DNA of 64,000 nucleotides from Pisaster brevispinus (Eukaryota; Echinodermata; Asteroidea; Forcipulatida; Asteriidae). The translations under genes were made by a program, and so were the position numbers. The notes below the pieces were generated by a model. That model had not been told where the DNA came from and ran no database searches. It was given only the letters and a program-made list of their open reading frames with translations. Location of the stretch: contig JAMKCF010000029.1 of the NCBI GenBank assembly GCA_023634235.1, positions 1,984,001-2,048,000 on the forward strand, read 5' to 3'. Positions 45,001 to 54,596 of this stretch are shown one piece after another. Each line of letters begins with the position of its first letter. The first letter of the stretch is position 1.

Positions 45001-48000
45001 GAGTTAATAAATTAAATGAAAAACATGAAATTGTTGGAAGCAGATTGCTCTGCATCATCATGGGTCTCATTATTCCAATAAAGCTCTGCATACCTGATGT
45101 AAAAATAATATTGCTTTGAGACGCCCGTCAAGCATAAGCATTATAAAAGAACTGCGTATTATTATGAATGTTATTTCATGGTTTAAAATTGATGAAGTGT
45201 CTTCTGTTTACATCTCTAGATACGCATGATCTAGAAAGAGCACTTGCTGCCAATCCTCTTAAATCCTCCAAAGGAAAAAGTAGGAGACAACCAGGTGGGA
45301 AGTCAGGGAGACAGACCAAAGAGAAGAAAGGTACGACAGATAGCTCCTTGGCAGCTATTGGTGGCAGAGACACATCTATGTTCCTCTTCAGAGCTCTGGG
45401 AAAGATCCTGTACTGTAAAAGTAAGATTTGTTACAATCGTTTCTTTCGCTTCTCTGTCTTCAGACAGGCGAGTAGAGTCTAAGCTGGAGCTGGTGTCCAA
45501 GCCGCTGAGTTTGAAAAGAGCGTAATGTTGGTACACTGTCTATTGTCAATATGGCAGCATACATTAGCACTGACACTAACCGGTAACATCTCACAAAAAA
45601 GTTTTTCCAACTGTTGTTTAGGAGGGTCTCCAAGGTCAAATTGAGTTTTCTTTTTGCACTCGTTTTCCAATAGATAGAGTCCTCATGAAAGTGGGGGAAA
45701 AAGTTCTAAGTCTATGACGACCAATTGCAATGGTGTAAAATATCATTTTATTTGATACTCTTTTAGAGCGAAATTTGAAACTGGACGTCATTGGACAGCA
45801 AAAACAAAAGGATCCGTACATTCCAAAGAGGAACTTCTGTGCCAGCCAGAAGTAAAATTCAACGCCGTTTTAGGAATAAACTGAAAATTCTCTGTACAAA
45901 AATGTACACACCATTATTTGAAATGTGATGTCATCGAATGCTCTTGGATTTTGACAAAAATTGCACTTAAAAGGTATGAAACACAGGGGCGTTTTATACC
46001 ATTTTAATGGGAGGTTAGAGACTTGTGCCACATTTTCATAAGGACTATCTATTTGAAAATGAGCGGATCAAAATGCTTTATTTGACCTTGTTGCCCGTTC
46101 CACTCAAATTGGCGTTCCACTCAAATTGTCTGAAGCATATCATAGCCAAGGTCTTGAGTCTACCCTACATAAACAACTTCTTAATAAGTGATGTTACTTT
46201 GTCTTATATTTCAGGGGAACCCAAAAGCCCTGAGGATCCTGTTCTGCCAGCTCACTTAGCTCATCATGACAGGGATAGGTTAAAGGTCAATCCAGAGGTC
46301 AGTGTAACTCCAAATAAGACCTTCCCTAGTTACAACAATTTAGTCTTGTTGATGTGTGGAGGTAAACACAGTCTTCATGTAAGGTCAACCCTAGAGGGTT
46401 GGGTTAAGCTCTGTTGAATGAGCAAAAAGATGAAGACATAAAGTTTAGGCTACATTGAAGAACTGCTAGATTTTTAATAACATGCTGCTCATCAAAAAAT
46501 GACAGCAAGGTCGATTTATTTCGTTCTGGGTACCTCAGCTAAACCTGTAAACAGGAGGTTGTGATCAAGGCCACCTGGTTACCACCTAGCCAATCAGCTG
46601 TGCAGGCTACACTGGACTATAAGAGATGCCACACGTGCATCTTGTTAAATACTTAGGCTACTTGTATTTCGTAAGGGTGCTAATATCTTGTATAAAAGGC
46701 TCTCCGCTCCGAAGGGGGGGGGCACTACAATCATAAAATCTTTTTTGTGATTTCTAAACTGCTGTCTAAAAAGAGCAATTTACCAGCCACAATACAATTA
46801 ATTACATGGTTGTCTGAATTGTATTACTTTCCGCTCAGCAAGAAGTTTTTATGCTAAGCAAATTTGTGTGCTCATCAGATTTGAAGTATGAAATATGGAT
46901 GGGGTACTGAAGTGGGTTGGTGAAATGGAACATGTTTATATTTGTATGCTCCCCAGGGACCTGAGAAAGTTCAATAAGGGTAATAATGTTGTAAAGTGCC
47001 TTGATCTATTATATCTAGAATATGTGCGCTATATAAGAAGCAAGTATTCTGATTTGTTTTATTGCAGGAAGTGTTAGAGCAGACTCATATGAGTAGTGAT
47101 AACTTCAACCTGTACCTACATCAGAACTATCTAGACTTCTATGAGAGTATTGAAGATGTTGTAGAAGCCAGTCAGTATTTCAGCGATTCAGACTTTCTCA
47201 CCTGTGAATGGAGGGTAAGAACATTTATTTCATCTTTTAAAATTGTGAGTTTCAGATTTCATCTTCATTTAGGTGACACCGTATATCATTAGGGTTTCCC
47301 TAGCCTTTGATATAAACCTGTAGATCCTGTGTGTTGTTGAATGCAGACTAAAGCACAATTTATTGATTTGAAAATGTGCTTCCTTTGTTTTAGCTTGACT
47401 GGCAGCAATCGACAGCCCTCAAGAAAAAACTACTAATGATTTTAGATTTAAGATTTGTAAAAAGTGTTTGACATTATATTTGACCTGGCCTCTTGTCAAC
47501 CTGCACACTCGTTTTTCTAGCAATGAAGGCATCTGTAGGACTCTGAAAGCATTTAGTATACAGTGCTTAGCTTACTTTGGTGTAAGGGTAAAACCAAAAA
47601 TAATAAAATGTAAAACTTTGTATTGAACAGTCCAGATCAGCGATGACTACATATGGAGCTTCATTAGCATCCCGTGCATTAATCCACTGTAATACGGCTC
47701 GGAGTCGCTGTAATTGTACAAGTAATGTGGGATGGAAACCTCTACACAAACCACAATGGTTTGATACTTCTAAAAAGGTAAGACGAGGAGCTCTTGTCTT
47801 GTAGAGTGTCATGGACGAGCTGTCTAGCACACTAAACCCGGTGCTGGTGGCAGAGTCAGAATTAGGGTTCAAATACCGGCCTGACCGGCCATGATGCTTG
47901 TGTCCTTGAGCAAGACACTAAACCATAAATTGCTTCTCCTAACCCAGGTTTGTAAATGGGTACCTGCTTGGGCTTGGATGATATTGTGTTAGATTTAGCC

Positions 48001-49205
48001 CTCATATGAAACAACTTGAAGTGGTTTTACTGCTTAGGGAGGTGAGAAAGTTTTGGAATGGTTTGAGTATTGATTCCTCGCGCGCACGGCAAATGCGGTG
48101 ACTGTGCCACGCTCACCATTTTGGAAGTCGACAAGAAGAGTGTACTTGTACGCGCCCCATCGCCTAAAATTCACCCTACAATGCATAAACACACAGAGAC
48201 ATTCACGCCCAGAACGGCGCAACCAAGATTATTGTTTCCTGTCTATGAGTGGTTATTTGACTTTGTTTATCTTGTCCACAGTATCGTGAAGGTTGTCTAT
48301 CTGCAAAGGGTTTGTTTGTTGGTCAATGCTGGACTCCAGTAGAGCTTCAGACTCAGCTCTTACCCTATCTTGCCATCATCAGTGTCCCCTTACAAAATCC
48401 AGGTATGTTCATCAAATGTATAATAGCGTGCATAGAGATTTCCACCATACAAATCCACAACTTCACCCATAAGGCATATACACATGTTTGTTGACCCCAT
48501 AAATCAAGGACTTCTTTTTGTTCTCCTAATTTTTTTTTTTGGTGACGTCCCCTTTGGTTTTTGCACATGTCCTTGCTCTGTCAAACCACTCTGATCCCCT
48601 TTAATGAAGTCCTCAGTTTTATCGGATAGACGTGCTCATGCATGTATTTGTTGAACTAGTAAAGTGAGGACTTCTCATTGTCCTCCTATGATTTGAACTT
48701 GGCTTCCAAACACTCTCCCAAAGAAAACTCCTCACCCTAATCCCTGTTCATTTGTCATTGATAATACCTGTCTGTAATGTGCCTTTTGTTCTTCAGGTCA
48801 GATTAACTTCCTTCAGGAAGTGACAAGATTTTCTCGATACAAGCAAACGTGGAGGTAAGGATTACAAATCTTATTCTTTATTATGGCACGGCAGCAATGT
48901 TACACAAAGCTGAGAACTTTGAAAACGTAGAAATTGCTGTCTTGAAACAAGTGTTTACCAAATCCCTAGGAAAGTCAGTCATGTAACTCTGCTTTTTCTC
49001 CCGCTCTGCCCATATCAGACATAGACCTGAAAAACTAGATGAGAAAGATGCAATAGAGGATGAAGATGATGAAGATGTTCCAAGCTCACAAGGAGTGAGA
49101 GTCTTACCGCAGAGAGGACCTCACATCACTGCCGAGAGCGTTGACCCTCTCAGCAAAGTCGCATCAACCGAAGATGAGATTGTTATTGAGGATTTTGATA
49201 ACTAA
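36045..49205 (+). CDS. RAD17: RAD17 checkpoint clamp loader subunit
   Basis: Nuclear AAA+ ATPase that with RFC2-5 loads the 9-1-1 clamp at damaged DNA, enabling ATR-CHK1 signalling. Fifteen coding exons: 36045-36074, 36891-37130, 38067-38156, 39035-39188, 39950-40086, 42019-42197, 42449-42518, 43739-43850, 45220-45420, 46215-46297, 47068-47214, 47631-47777, 48282-48402, 48797-48854, 49019-49205; all GT-AG, phases join to 651 codons (human about 681). Landmarks: WVSPSFDDF (12-20), Walker A GPAGAGKT (129-136), Walker B-like VCLVED (213-218), sensor-region FIISD, AINTLQF, AIGGRDTSMFLFRALGKILYCK, LYLHQNY, PLHKPQWF, TQLLPYLA, acidic end DEIVIEDFD. Exon 2 could begin at 36885 instead (in frame, two residues more). 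The exon carrying ATG starts at 35975 and is partly untranslated. One Ser-Gln (613-614) lies in the C-terminal tail. Confidence 0.96.
36170..36310. mobile_element. SINE-like fragment (family D)
   Basis: TTCAGTACTTTCTTGAGCTC, TGTGAAAAAATTCAC and TTGGATGGGATTT parallel 41760-41870, where the intact version reads GGTGGGATTCGAACCCACGA, a minus-strand tRNA B box. It lies in RAD17 intron 1. Confidence 0.5.
37615..37765. repeat. GAGGTCAAA-ended dispersed repeat (copy 2)
   Basis: TGAGGTCAAAGGAAGACCTA, then CGTGTACGCGCTTG, ending CCATTGTTTGACCTCA. It shares GACCCCTTG and ACTCA words on its left with copy 3 (50735-50865). It lies in RAD17 intron 2. Confidence 0.6.
38300..38500. mobile_element. MITE with TGCAGAGCTGCCA termini
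   Basis: The left end TGCAGAGCTGCCA and right end TGGCAGCTCTGCA are perfect 13-bp inverted repeats. Four CTCCCTGATT-like words lie inside. No clear target duplication. It lies in RAD17 intron 3. Confidence 0.65.
40450..41422 (-). mobile_element. tRNA-derived SINE (family A), interrupted by a DNA transposon
   Basis: On the minus strand, 41422-41332 gives the tRNA-like head (B-box-like GGTTCGAATCCTGAACTGG) and 40605-40450 gives the body and ACCAGAAAG tail seen in 7621-7867. The two halves are separated exactly by the 726-bp element 40606-41331. The tail continues into a short (ATT/AAT)n stretch. It lies in RAD17 intron 5. Confidence 0.85.
40606..41331. mobile_element. Non-autonomous PIF/Harbinger-like element, TAA TSD
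   Basis: The ends GACCCTGTTTACACTAGATC and, from the right, CATCGCGTTTACACTAGATC are inverted repeats continuing through CAGAAAGGTGGAT. Several internal GGATCAGACCCGG-type words repeat near both ends. It is flanked by TAA at 40603-40605 and 41332-41334. The 3-bp TAA duplication is the reason for the PIF/Harbinger label. The open frame inside (40749-41135) resembles no transposase. Confidence 0.8.
41760..41870 (-). mobile_element. SINE fragment (family D) with tRNA-like B box
   Basis: The plus strand reads GGTGGGATTCGAACCCACGA with GACC following, the reverse of a tRNA B box and T arm, preceded by CAGTACTTTCCTGGGTTCTG, as at 36170-36310. It lies in RAD17 intron 5. It is not a tRNA gene: no acceptor or anticodon arm can be formed. 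Confidence 0.6.
42826..43060 (+). mobile_element. SINE-like fragment (family B)
   Basis: AGGTCCCAGTCTTGACACC, TGTCCTTAGCAAGACATTTA, CCATTATTGCTTCATCC, GTAAAAGAACCCAGTGCACT and TTATC, in an order also found in part at 11826-12064, 44640-44735 and 47865-48045. It lies in RAD17 intron 7. Confidence 0.65.
44381..44580 (+). mobile_element. tRNA-derived SINE (family A)
   Basis: A-box-like ATGGCTTAGTGG at 44389-44400 and B box GGTTCGAATCCC at 44434-44445. The body TTTTCAGTTCTTATCTAATT and TTCCTTCCACATTTAAAACT match the family at 7621-7867, with an A/T-rich end. It lies in RAD17 intron 8, same strand as the gene. Confidence 0.85.
44640..44735 (+). mobile_element. SINE-like fragment (family B)
   Basis: GTCTTGTGTGTTGTGTAATG and CATGTAAAAGAACCCAGTAC ACTTATCG match the middle of 42826-43060. 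Confidence 0.55.
44769..44955 (+). mobile_element. tRNA-derived SINE (family A), B box decayed
   Basis: AGGTTGGCGTACTGGTTTC (A-box region), GGTTTTCAGTCTCTACCTGA and TTTTCCTCCCACATCTAAAA match the family closely; the B-box region has decayed. It lies in RAD17 intron 8, about 390 bp after another family member. Confidence 0.8.
45885..46090 (+). repeat. Dispersed repeat family (copy 2 of 18545-18775)
   Basis: Same ordered words as copy 1 (CTCTGTACAAAAATG, TTGGATTTTGACAAA, ACACAGGGGCGTTTTA, ATACCATTTTAATGG, TTTGACCTTG). It lies in RAD17 intron 9. Confidence 0.65.
47865..48045 (+). mobile_element. SINE-like fragment (family B) with B box
   Basis: GGTTCAAATACC (B-box-like) at 47868, then ATGATGCTTGTGTCCTTGAG, CAAGACACTAAACCATAAAT, AAATGGGTACCTG, ending around AACAACTTGAAGTGGTTT. 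It lies in RAD17 intron 12. Confidence 0.65.
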
Positions 49206-49246
49206 TCGTGGCAGATTCAATGTGATGTTTGTTCAAGACTATACTA

Positions 49247-49382
49247 GGTTGGTCCAAAATGGCAACTACAGCTATGGCTACAGCTAGATTTCCGCACCGT
49301 CATGCATTAAAGTAAAGGACTTCCTTAGCAGCATCCTTAGCAACAGTCGTAGCCATACTGTAGCCACTAATTTGGACACTTC
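49247..49382. mobile_element. MITE, GCTGTGTCCGAATTGGCGGC family (copy 2) in RAD17 3' UTR
   Basis: Left TTGGTCCAAAATGGCAACTA and right TAGCCACTAATTTGGACACT are imperfect inverted repeats. The core CCGCACCGTCATGCATTAAA and CCTTAGCAACAGTCGTAGCC match 21209-21365. Confidence 0.8.
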
Positions 49383-49924
49383 CTGAGACTGTTATTAACC
49401 AAAGTTGACTGGAGCGTTAAAGATGATAGGTGGCAGCAGATGCATAATTCTGGGCATGCTCATAGTTTCAAGACCGACAGATTTAACAGGGTATCTCCGG
49501 CGTCACTTAGCAACCAACAACAGTTTCCAAGTGGACTCTGCGCTGGAACCCTGTGTTGTCTGAAAAACTGGAAGAAACCCTCAGTGCACTGTCTCCTGGT
49601 CATCTTGTGTCTTATCCAAAACTGGTGAAGAACACTGTGGAACCATTTTTTGATTAGTGGTTGAGTTGAGCATTCTTTTTGAGCTGTTATGCACACGCAC
49701 AGCTGTGGACTGAGACTGGACCATTTGTAAGCATTCCAGTTCAACTACAGTCAGACTACATGACCTGAACCCTGTGAAGGCAATGATTGTTGGCTGGATC
49801 CAGTCAACTAAGATTGTTGATGGTCGATAACAGCTGCAGTAGAAACTAACTCTATCCTCCAGCAAGCTAGAATTCCTAGTTCTAGTTGGTCAAGAGCTTT
49901 GGGATATACCGTCACGTCTATGCA

Positions 49925-50272
49925 TTATATCATGAGTTCTGTCCTTGTTGCAAGCATGGGTTGTTTTTTTGCGTGACAACGTCAAATTCTTGGTGAAAAC
50001 TTTTCAGATTCAAGTACAAAATGAATGAAGTGATATTTTTGTTGTATAGATCAAATTGTATACTTACAAATGGAGCATGCATGATACGACTTTTTGATCA
50101 AACTAAGTTATGACCTCGTTGCAAACATGTTTTTTCGTAGTGTAACAAAATTGTATCTTTGTTGAAATGAATGGAGTGAGATACGACCTTGTTGTGTGGA
50201 GCAAATTGTGTACTCACAAGTGTGCATGATATGACCTTTTGATCAAACTAAGTTATGACCTTGTTGCTCTAA
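49925..50272 (+). repeat. Diverged tandem repeat in the RAD17 3' region
   Basis: GATCAAACTAAGTTATGACC followed by T-GTTGC occurs near 50096 and 50237. GCAAATTGTGTACTCACAAG parallels CAAATTGTATACTTACAAAT, and a weaker first unit starts near 49925 (TCCTTGTTGCAAGCATG). The period is about 140-180 bp, with about 2.5 units. Confidence 0.65.
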
Positions 50273-50734
50273 TGCAATGACATATCACACTTTGAAATCT
50301 GATATTGCATCCTACTTATTGAATCCAATATTATGTGTGTGTACATGCTTACTGCAGCACCGTTACCTGTCTAGCAGGTGTAAAATCCAGAACTTAACTG
50401 TCAATCTTTATTACCATAACAGTCCCACTCCCAGAGAATCTCTTTCAACTTTTTCAAGAATATAATATTTTGAAATTCATGGTGTTTTATGTTGGTTTTA
50501 AATGTTGCTTTTTGTACAAACTTTAAGAAACAATAGCCCTAATGAGGTTGAAACCTTAGGAGTATTGAAATAAAACAAACATGTTGTTTTTTCTTCTTGT
50601 GAAATTTTGCGGGAGGAAGAGCTAGTTATCCCATATGTGCTTGTCGATACAGTACAATTTGGTGCAATTGTCGTGCATAACGCAACTTGGCCTTTGACCT
50701 CTTCGACCTCATGGCAAATGGGATACAGAAGCAC

Positions 50735-50865
50735 TGTATAGACCCCTTGCATTGAGTCACAAACTCATACAGTGTCCTCACCGAGGTCAAAAGGAAGACC
50801 TATCATTGGCTGAGAGTTTTGCGTGGTGCGTACGCGCTTGCTCGTTTCCATTGTTTGATCTATAC
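50735..50865. repeat. GAGGTCAAA-ended dispersed repeat (copy 3)
   Basis: CCGAGGTCAAAAGGAAGACC, ATCATTGGCTGAGAGTT, GCGTGGTGCGTACGCGCTTG and TTTCCATTGTTTGATC, as in 37615-37765. It is preceded by GACCCCTTGCATTGAGTCAC, which that copy parallels. Confidence 0.6.
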
Positions 50866-52486
50866 TTGTACATGTTAGTGAGATAACTACTACTGTACTT
50901 GGGTAATTGTAGTTGGACACTGAGTAATTTGAATGACTAATCTGGAAGGTACAATCAATCATCTGGATGCACTCCTTATGATCAAAGAATGATTTACGAC
51001 TATTTATCCAATCACACCCATCACACCTGATTGTTTGATTGGTCCAGTGCTTATCAGGCATGCTAGACACAGATTAATCTCTAGTCATCAACTATTAGTT
51101 AAGTAACCAGTGAACTGCCAAGTGGACTTTTGCTTTATTTTGTTTTGTTTTCCATTCCATCTATGCAAATGTGTGAATGATTGGGAATCTTTGTGATGCA
51201 GGTTTTGCCTTCTTGGCACAGCGTTAAAATATATACAGTGTACAATGTATAATGTTTGATATTCAGCTTGTGTCCATTTCTGTTTATTTCATGTTTTCTT
51301 CTAAATTGTTCTCTTTGTTTCTTCTTTTTTTTTCCTTTTGTAATGATGCTCTTTAGTAGATCTGTCTAGCTGACCCACAGTGGTTTTATGTCCTTAAACC
51401 TTTAAAAACCTTTAAAATTCCATTGGGTATTTATCCCTAAAAAGCTCCTGAGTGCTAAAACAAGTCAATATACCGGGTAATGTACTTCCTCAGTAAAAGA
51501 GGCAAATTAGGGTAAAGTGTCCTGATCAGATGATTGTAGGGTGGGGGGGGGGGGGGGCGAAAAGCAGTCATAACTAACGGTGGACTGGTGCAAGTTGAGA
51601 CCTGGAAGGAATACGCCATTTTTGTTGTTGCTATTAAATGAGGACGGCAAGGTGAAAGGTTATTTGCAGCGGGAAAATCCAAATTTTGAATGAGTTTAGA
51701 GTGATTTTAGTGTTTGCTGGAGGACCAGAGAGTGTCAAAACAACACAAGAATGCTACAGAGGAAGTGATTATAGCCAGTGTTGTTGGTTTGATCACAAGG
51801 AAAGGACACACATTTGCTTCAGTGACCGCCAAGCAGGAATGGAAAGCTAGCTGTAATGGCGCCGTGTGCAGAAAGGACATTAACTGTCCGCTAAACGTGA
51901 CTGCGAATTCCAAGCTTTTTAGGCCTGTTTGACTGCAACATTGTGAAATGTAAGTACACACGAATTGCATTCTTTTTCACCAGACGGACTTTAACATGGT
52001 GTCTGACTGCTTTTCACGATTTAGGGCCTACGTGCTGCAAACTTGTTATTCAGTTTACACCTTTTTTTTACAATTACATGGGGGCCATTTTATCGTCTGC
52101 TTGGTTGGGCTACATACAATGTAGTTTACTTTCTCTGTATAAATTCGGTCCCTGTTGAGCGTCTGTGTGGAGTCAAGATGGTTCTCTCTACGTTGATTAA
52201 GAATCTTAAGTCAAGAGTTGATTACCTTGGAGACTTAAACGGGTGAATTATTAGTTATAATTAATTGAGCCCAAGTTGATTTAGGTAGTCTAATTGCTAC
52301 TAGTTTGTGTGATTGTCGTATGGTGTCTGCAGCAGCCATAGTGTCCATTTGAGGCCCCCAAACCCCACCCCACCTACTCTACCCTACCCTCACTGGCCTT
52401 GTGTGACATAAAATAGAATCTTATTTTTGCTTTTGTGCCCTGCTTTGAGTCTATACTTTGGGGTATTTTTGTGTAGTTCCTTGATA

Positions 52487-52640
52487 ATAGACCTTATCGC
52501 CAATCCGCCTGGTTGATTTTGCTGAATGGCCGAAAGGTGTTGTGGGAAGGAAAAGGGAGCACAGTAGGCCCCTTTCCCTTCCCAGAATGCCTTTCGGCCA
52601 TTCAGCAAAATCAACCAGGCGGATTGGCGATAAGGTCTAT
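52487..52640. mobile_element. 154-bp near-perfect palindrome (foldback MITE)
   Basis: The left arm ATAGACCTTATCGCCAATCC... and the right arm are reverse complements over about 73 bp with only a few mismatches, around a loop of about 8-11 bp near 52560-52570. The arms run through TTGATTTTGCTGAATGGCCG and end exactly ATAGACC/GGTCTAT. Confidence 0.85.
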
Positions 52641-53532
52641 GACATGTCATGGTCAAAATCACCACACCTATCGCAAATTACCACAAAACCACACAGCCAA
52701 ATGGGCGGGCGGGTGTGTGGGGGTGTTTGTTGGGTTGTTTGTCTGTTTGTCTGTTGGGCTGTCTAGTTGGGCGGACGAGAGATACATTGTGGGGTGAGTT
52801 TTAGGTAGGATGTGTAGTTGTGGGCTTTTTTTACATTGTGGGGCTGTGCCCACAATGTTTTTAACAGGGAAGATTAAAGAAAAGGGATCATAGACAACAC
52901 CTGTGGAAAGCCCACAATGTAGCTCTCCTAAGCATGTTCGTCTGTCTGTCTATCTCTGTCTGTTTGTGCTTGTTTTTGTTTGTTTGCTTGTTTGTTTGTT
53001 TACTTTTTTTAAGGGGGACACCCTTATTAATATTATACAATTTATAATACAATAATTATTAAAAGTAAACAGAACAATTTGAAGAAAAAATGACAATGTG
53101 AAATTTTAGGAGGTAGGATCTTTGAGGGAAAATTATTCTAGCTAAGTATGACACTTTACTCGTGTACTGTTAGGATAATCAGTCAGCACAAAAAGTGGCT
53201 AAGCAAAAAACATTTCTGCTGAATAATGAATAATTTGACTAATACGACGGTGCTGCTCTTATAATTATTTTATATTCCGCAACTTTTTTTCCCCCATAGA
53301 CACTAGTATAGCGCATTTACTTTGGTATTTTTCCTAGAAACAAAAACCAGTTTCAAGTTTCTGTTAAAGATGAAAATTGTTGTCCAGCGGCCGAAGATAG
53401 GGTAACATTTTAAGGAGCACAAAAGGGTGCACTTTTTTGTCCAGGGCAACTTACGGCTTGTTAAAACTCCAGTTTCGGAATAACTCATATTAATGTATAC
53501 AGCCTCTTTTTTGCGGCTTACATTCAAGAATG

Positions 53533-53664
53533 ACACTTGACTTGGTTCCAAGTCTGCGATCGTGGCTTTTAGTCTACCCGATAGCCAATACATTATTGCC
53601 TGAAATAGCGCCCTCTTGTAGATTAACCTCCGTCATTAGTCTACGATCACAGACTTGGGACCAT
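53533..53664. mobile_element. Short MITE, CCAAGTCTGYGATCGT family
   Basis: TTCCAAGTCTGCGATCGTGG on the left pairs with CTACGATCACAGACTTGGGA on the right, both followed by a TAGTCTA word. A related shorter element is at 54107-54206. Confidence 0.6.
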
Positions 53665-54106
53665 TGTTCAACGGTTTGTACACACCCTATGGCGAATTAG
53701 TCCAAAGTGGACGGAACAATCTGATTGGTCGGAATCGCAAAAAAACCTTCGATAACTAAATATTAAAACAAAACCATCTACGAGATAGGTTGTGAGCTCT
53801 TCCATTTAAACTGTAGGGTGCAACTGTTATCGCGGAGTAGGAATCATGTATTTTGTTATGTGTTTTTAATACATTAAGATCTCATTAAACTTATCTATGC
53901 ATTTTAAAAACTGTCTACGTACCAAGGACTATACAAATTTAATATCGAATGAACATAAAGCAACAATTTTAAGCGAGTTCAGCATGTTAGTAATAGACGC
54001 TGCCAGTAAGGTTTCTGCCGTCTCCTGATTGGGCAGCTCCCTGGCATACGCTTGATTATTTTAATTTCTCTTTGAATACATGAATATACATAAACGCAAG
54101 GGGGTC

Positions 54107-54206
54107 AAGTCTGAGATTGCGAGTTGGGGTGCGTGATAGCTAATCTGTGGGGGCGTTTTTCGTGGCTGATGCAGAGGAATAACTGCGATCTCAGACTTGA
54201 AATCAA
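54107..54206. mobile_element. Short MITE, AAGTCTGAGATYGC family
   Basis: CAAGTCTGAGATTGCGAGTT on the left and AACTGCGATCTCAGACTTG on the right are near-perfect inverted repeats. It lies about 390 bp upstream of the signal-peptide exon at 54597. Confidence 0.65.
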
Positions 54207-54596
54207 GTCTAGAATGACACAATACAGCTCCCCCACTAGGCAGGAACTTGGAAAGAAAGGTGACGTTATCATAAACTCGTCGATTATATAGTATGGGTAA
54301 GACATTAAAAAAATAAAGTGTTTACATGGTTTTTACTGTCAAACCTTGTATCTAAGTAACGGAAATAGTCTAGGAATTAAATATGTGAATTCATTTATTA
54401 AGGACACCTTACATGATATTAAATAGCTTAATAAAAAATATTTATGCACTTTGATTTAATTTTATTTTATTTATACCCCAGTGACAAAGTTGACTTGCCC
54501 TCTTTTTCGGAAAGTTTGACAAACGAGCAGACGATAAGATATGCATGCACAACAATGTAACATCACACACTTTACAAAATTGAACACCGGTCGATC

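Larger units (their letters stand above)
49206..54596. other. RAD17 3' region and intergenic stretch
   Basis: A MITE (49247-49382) begins 42 bases after the RAD17 stop, and a diverged tandem repeat follows (about 49925-50270). The first AATAAA is at 50569-50574. From 51 to 54.6 kb I see a poly-G run (51541-51557), a 154-bp palindrome (52487-52640) and two short MITEs (53533-53664, 54107-54206). One weak candidate exon (ATG at 52179, MVLSTLIKNLKSRVDYL, then a GGGTGAAT donor-like site) cannot be supported further. Confidence 0.5.

Noticed and set aside
52179..52246. First exon of another gene (MVLSTLIKNLKSRVDYLGDLN)
   Set aside because: There is a start codon and a weak donor-like site but no matching downstream exon or family resemblance in the window.
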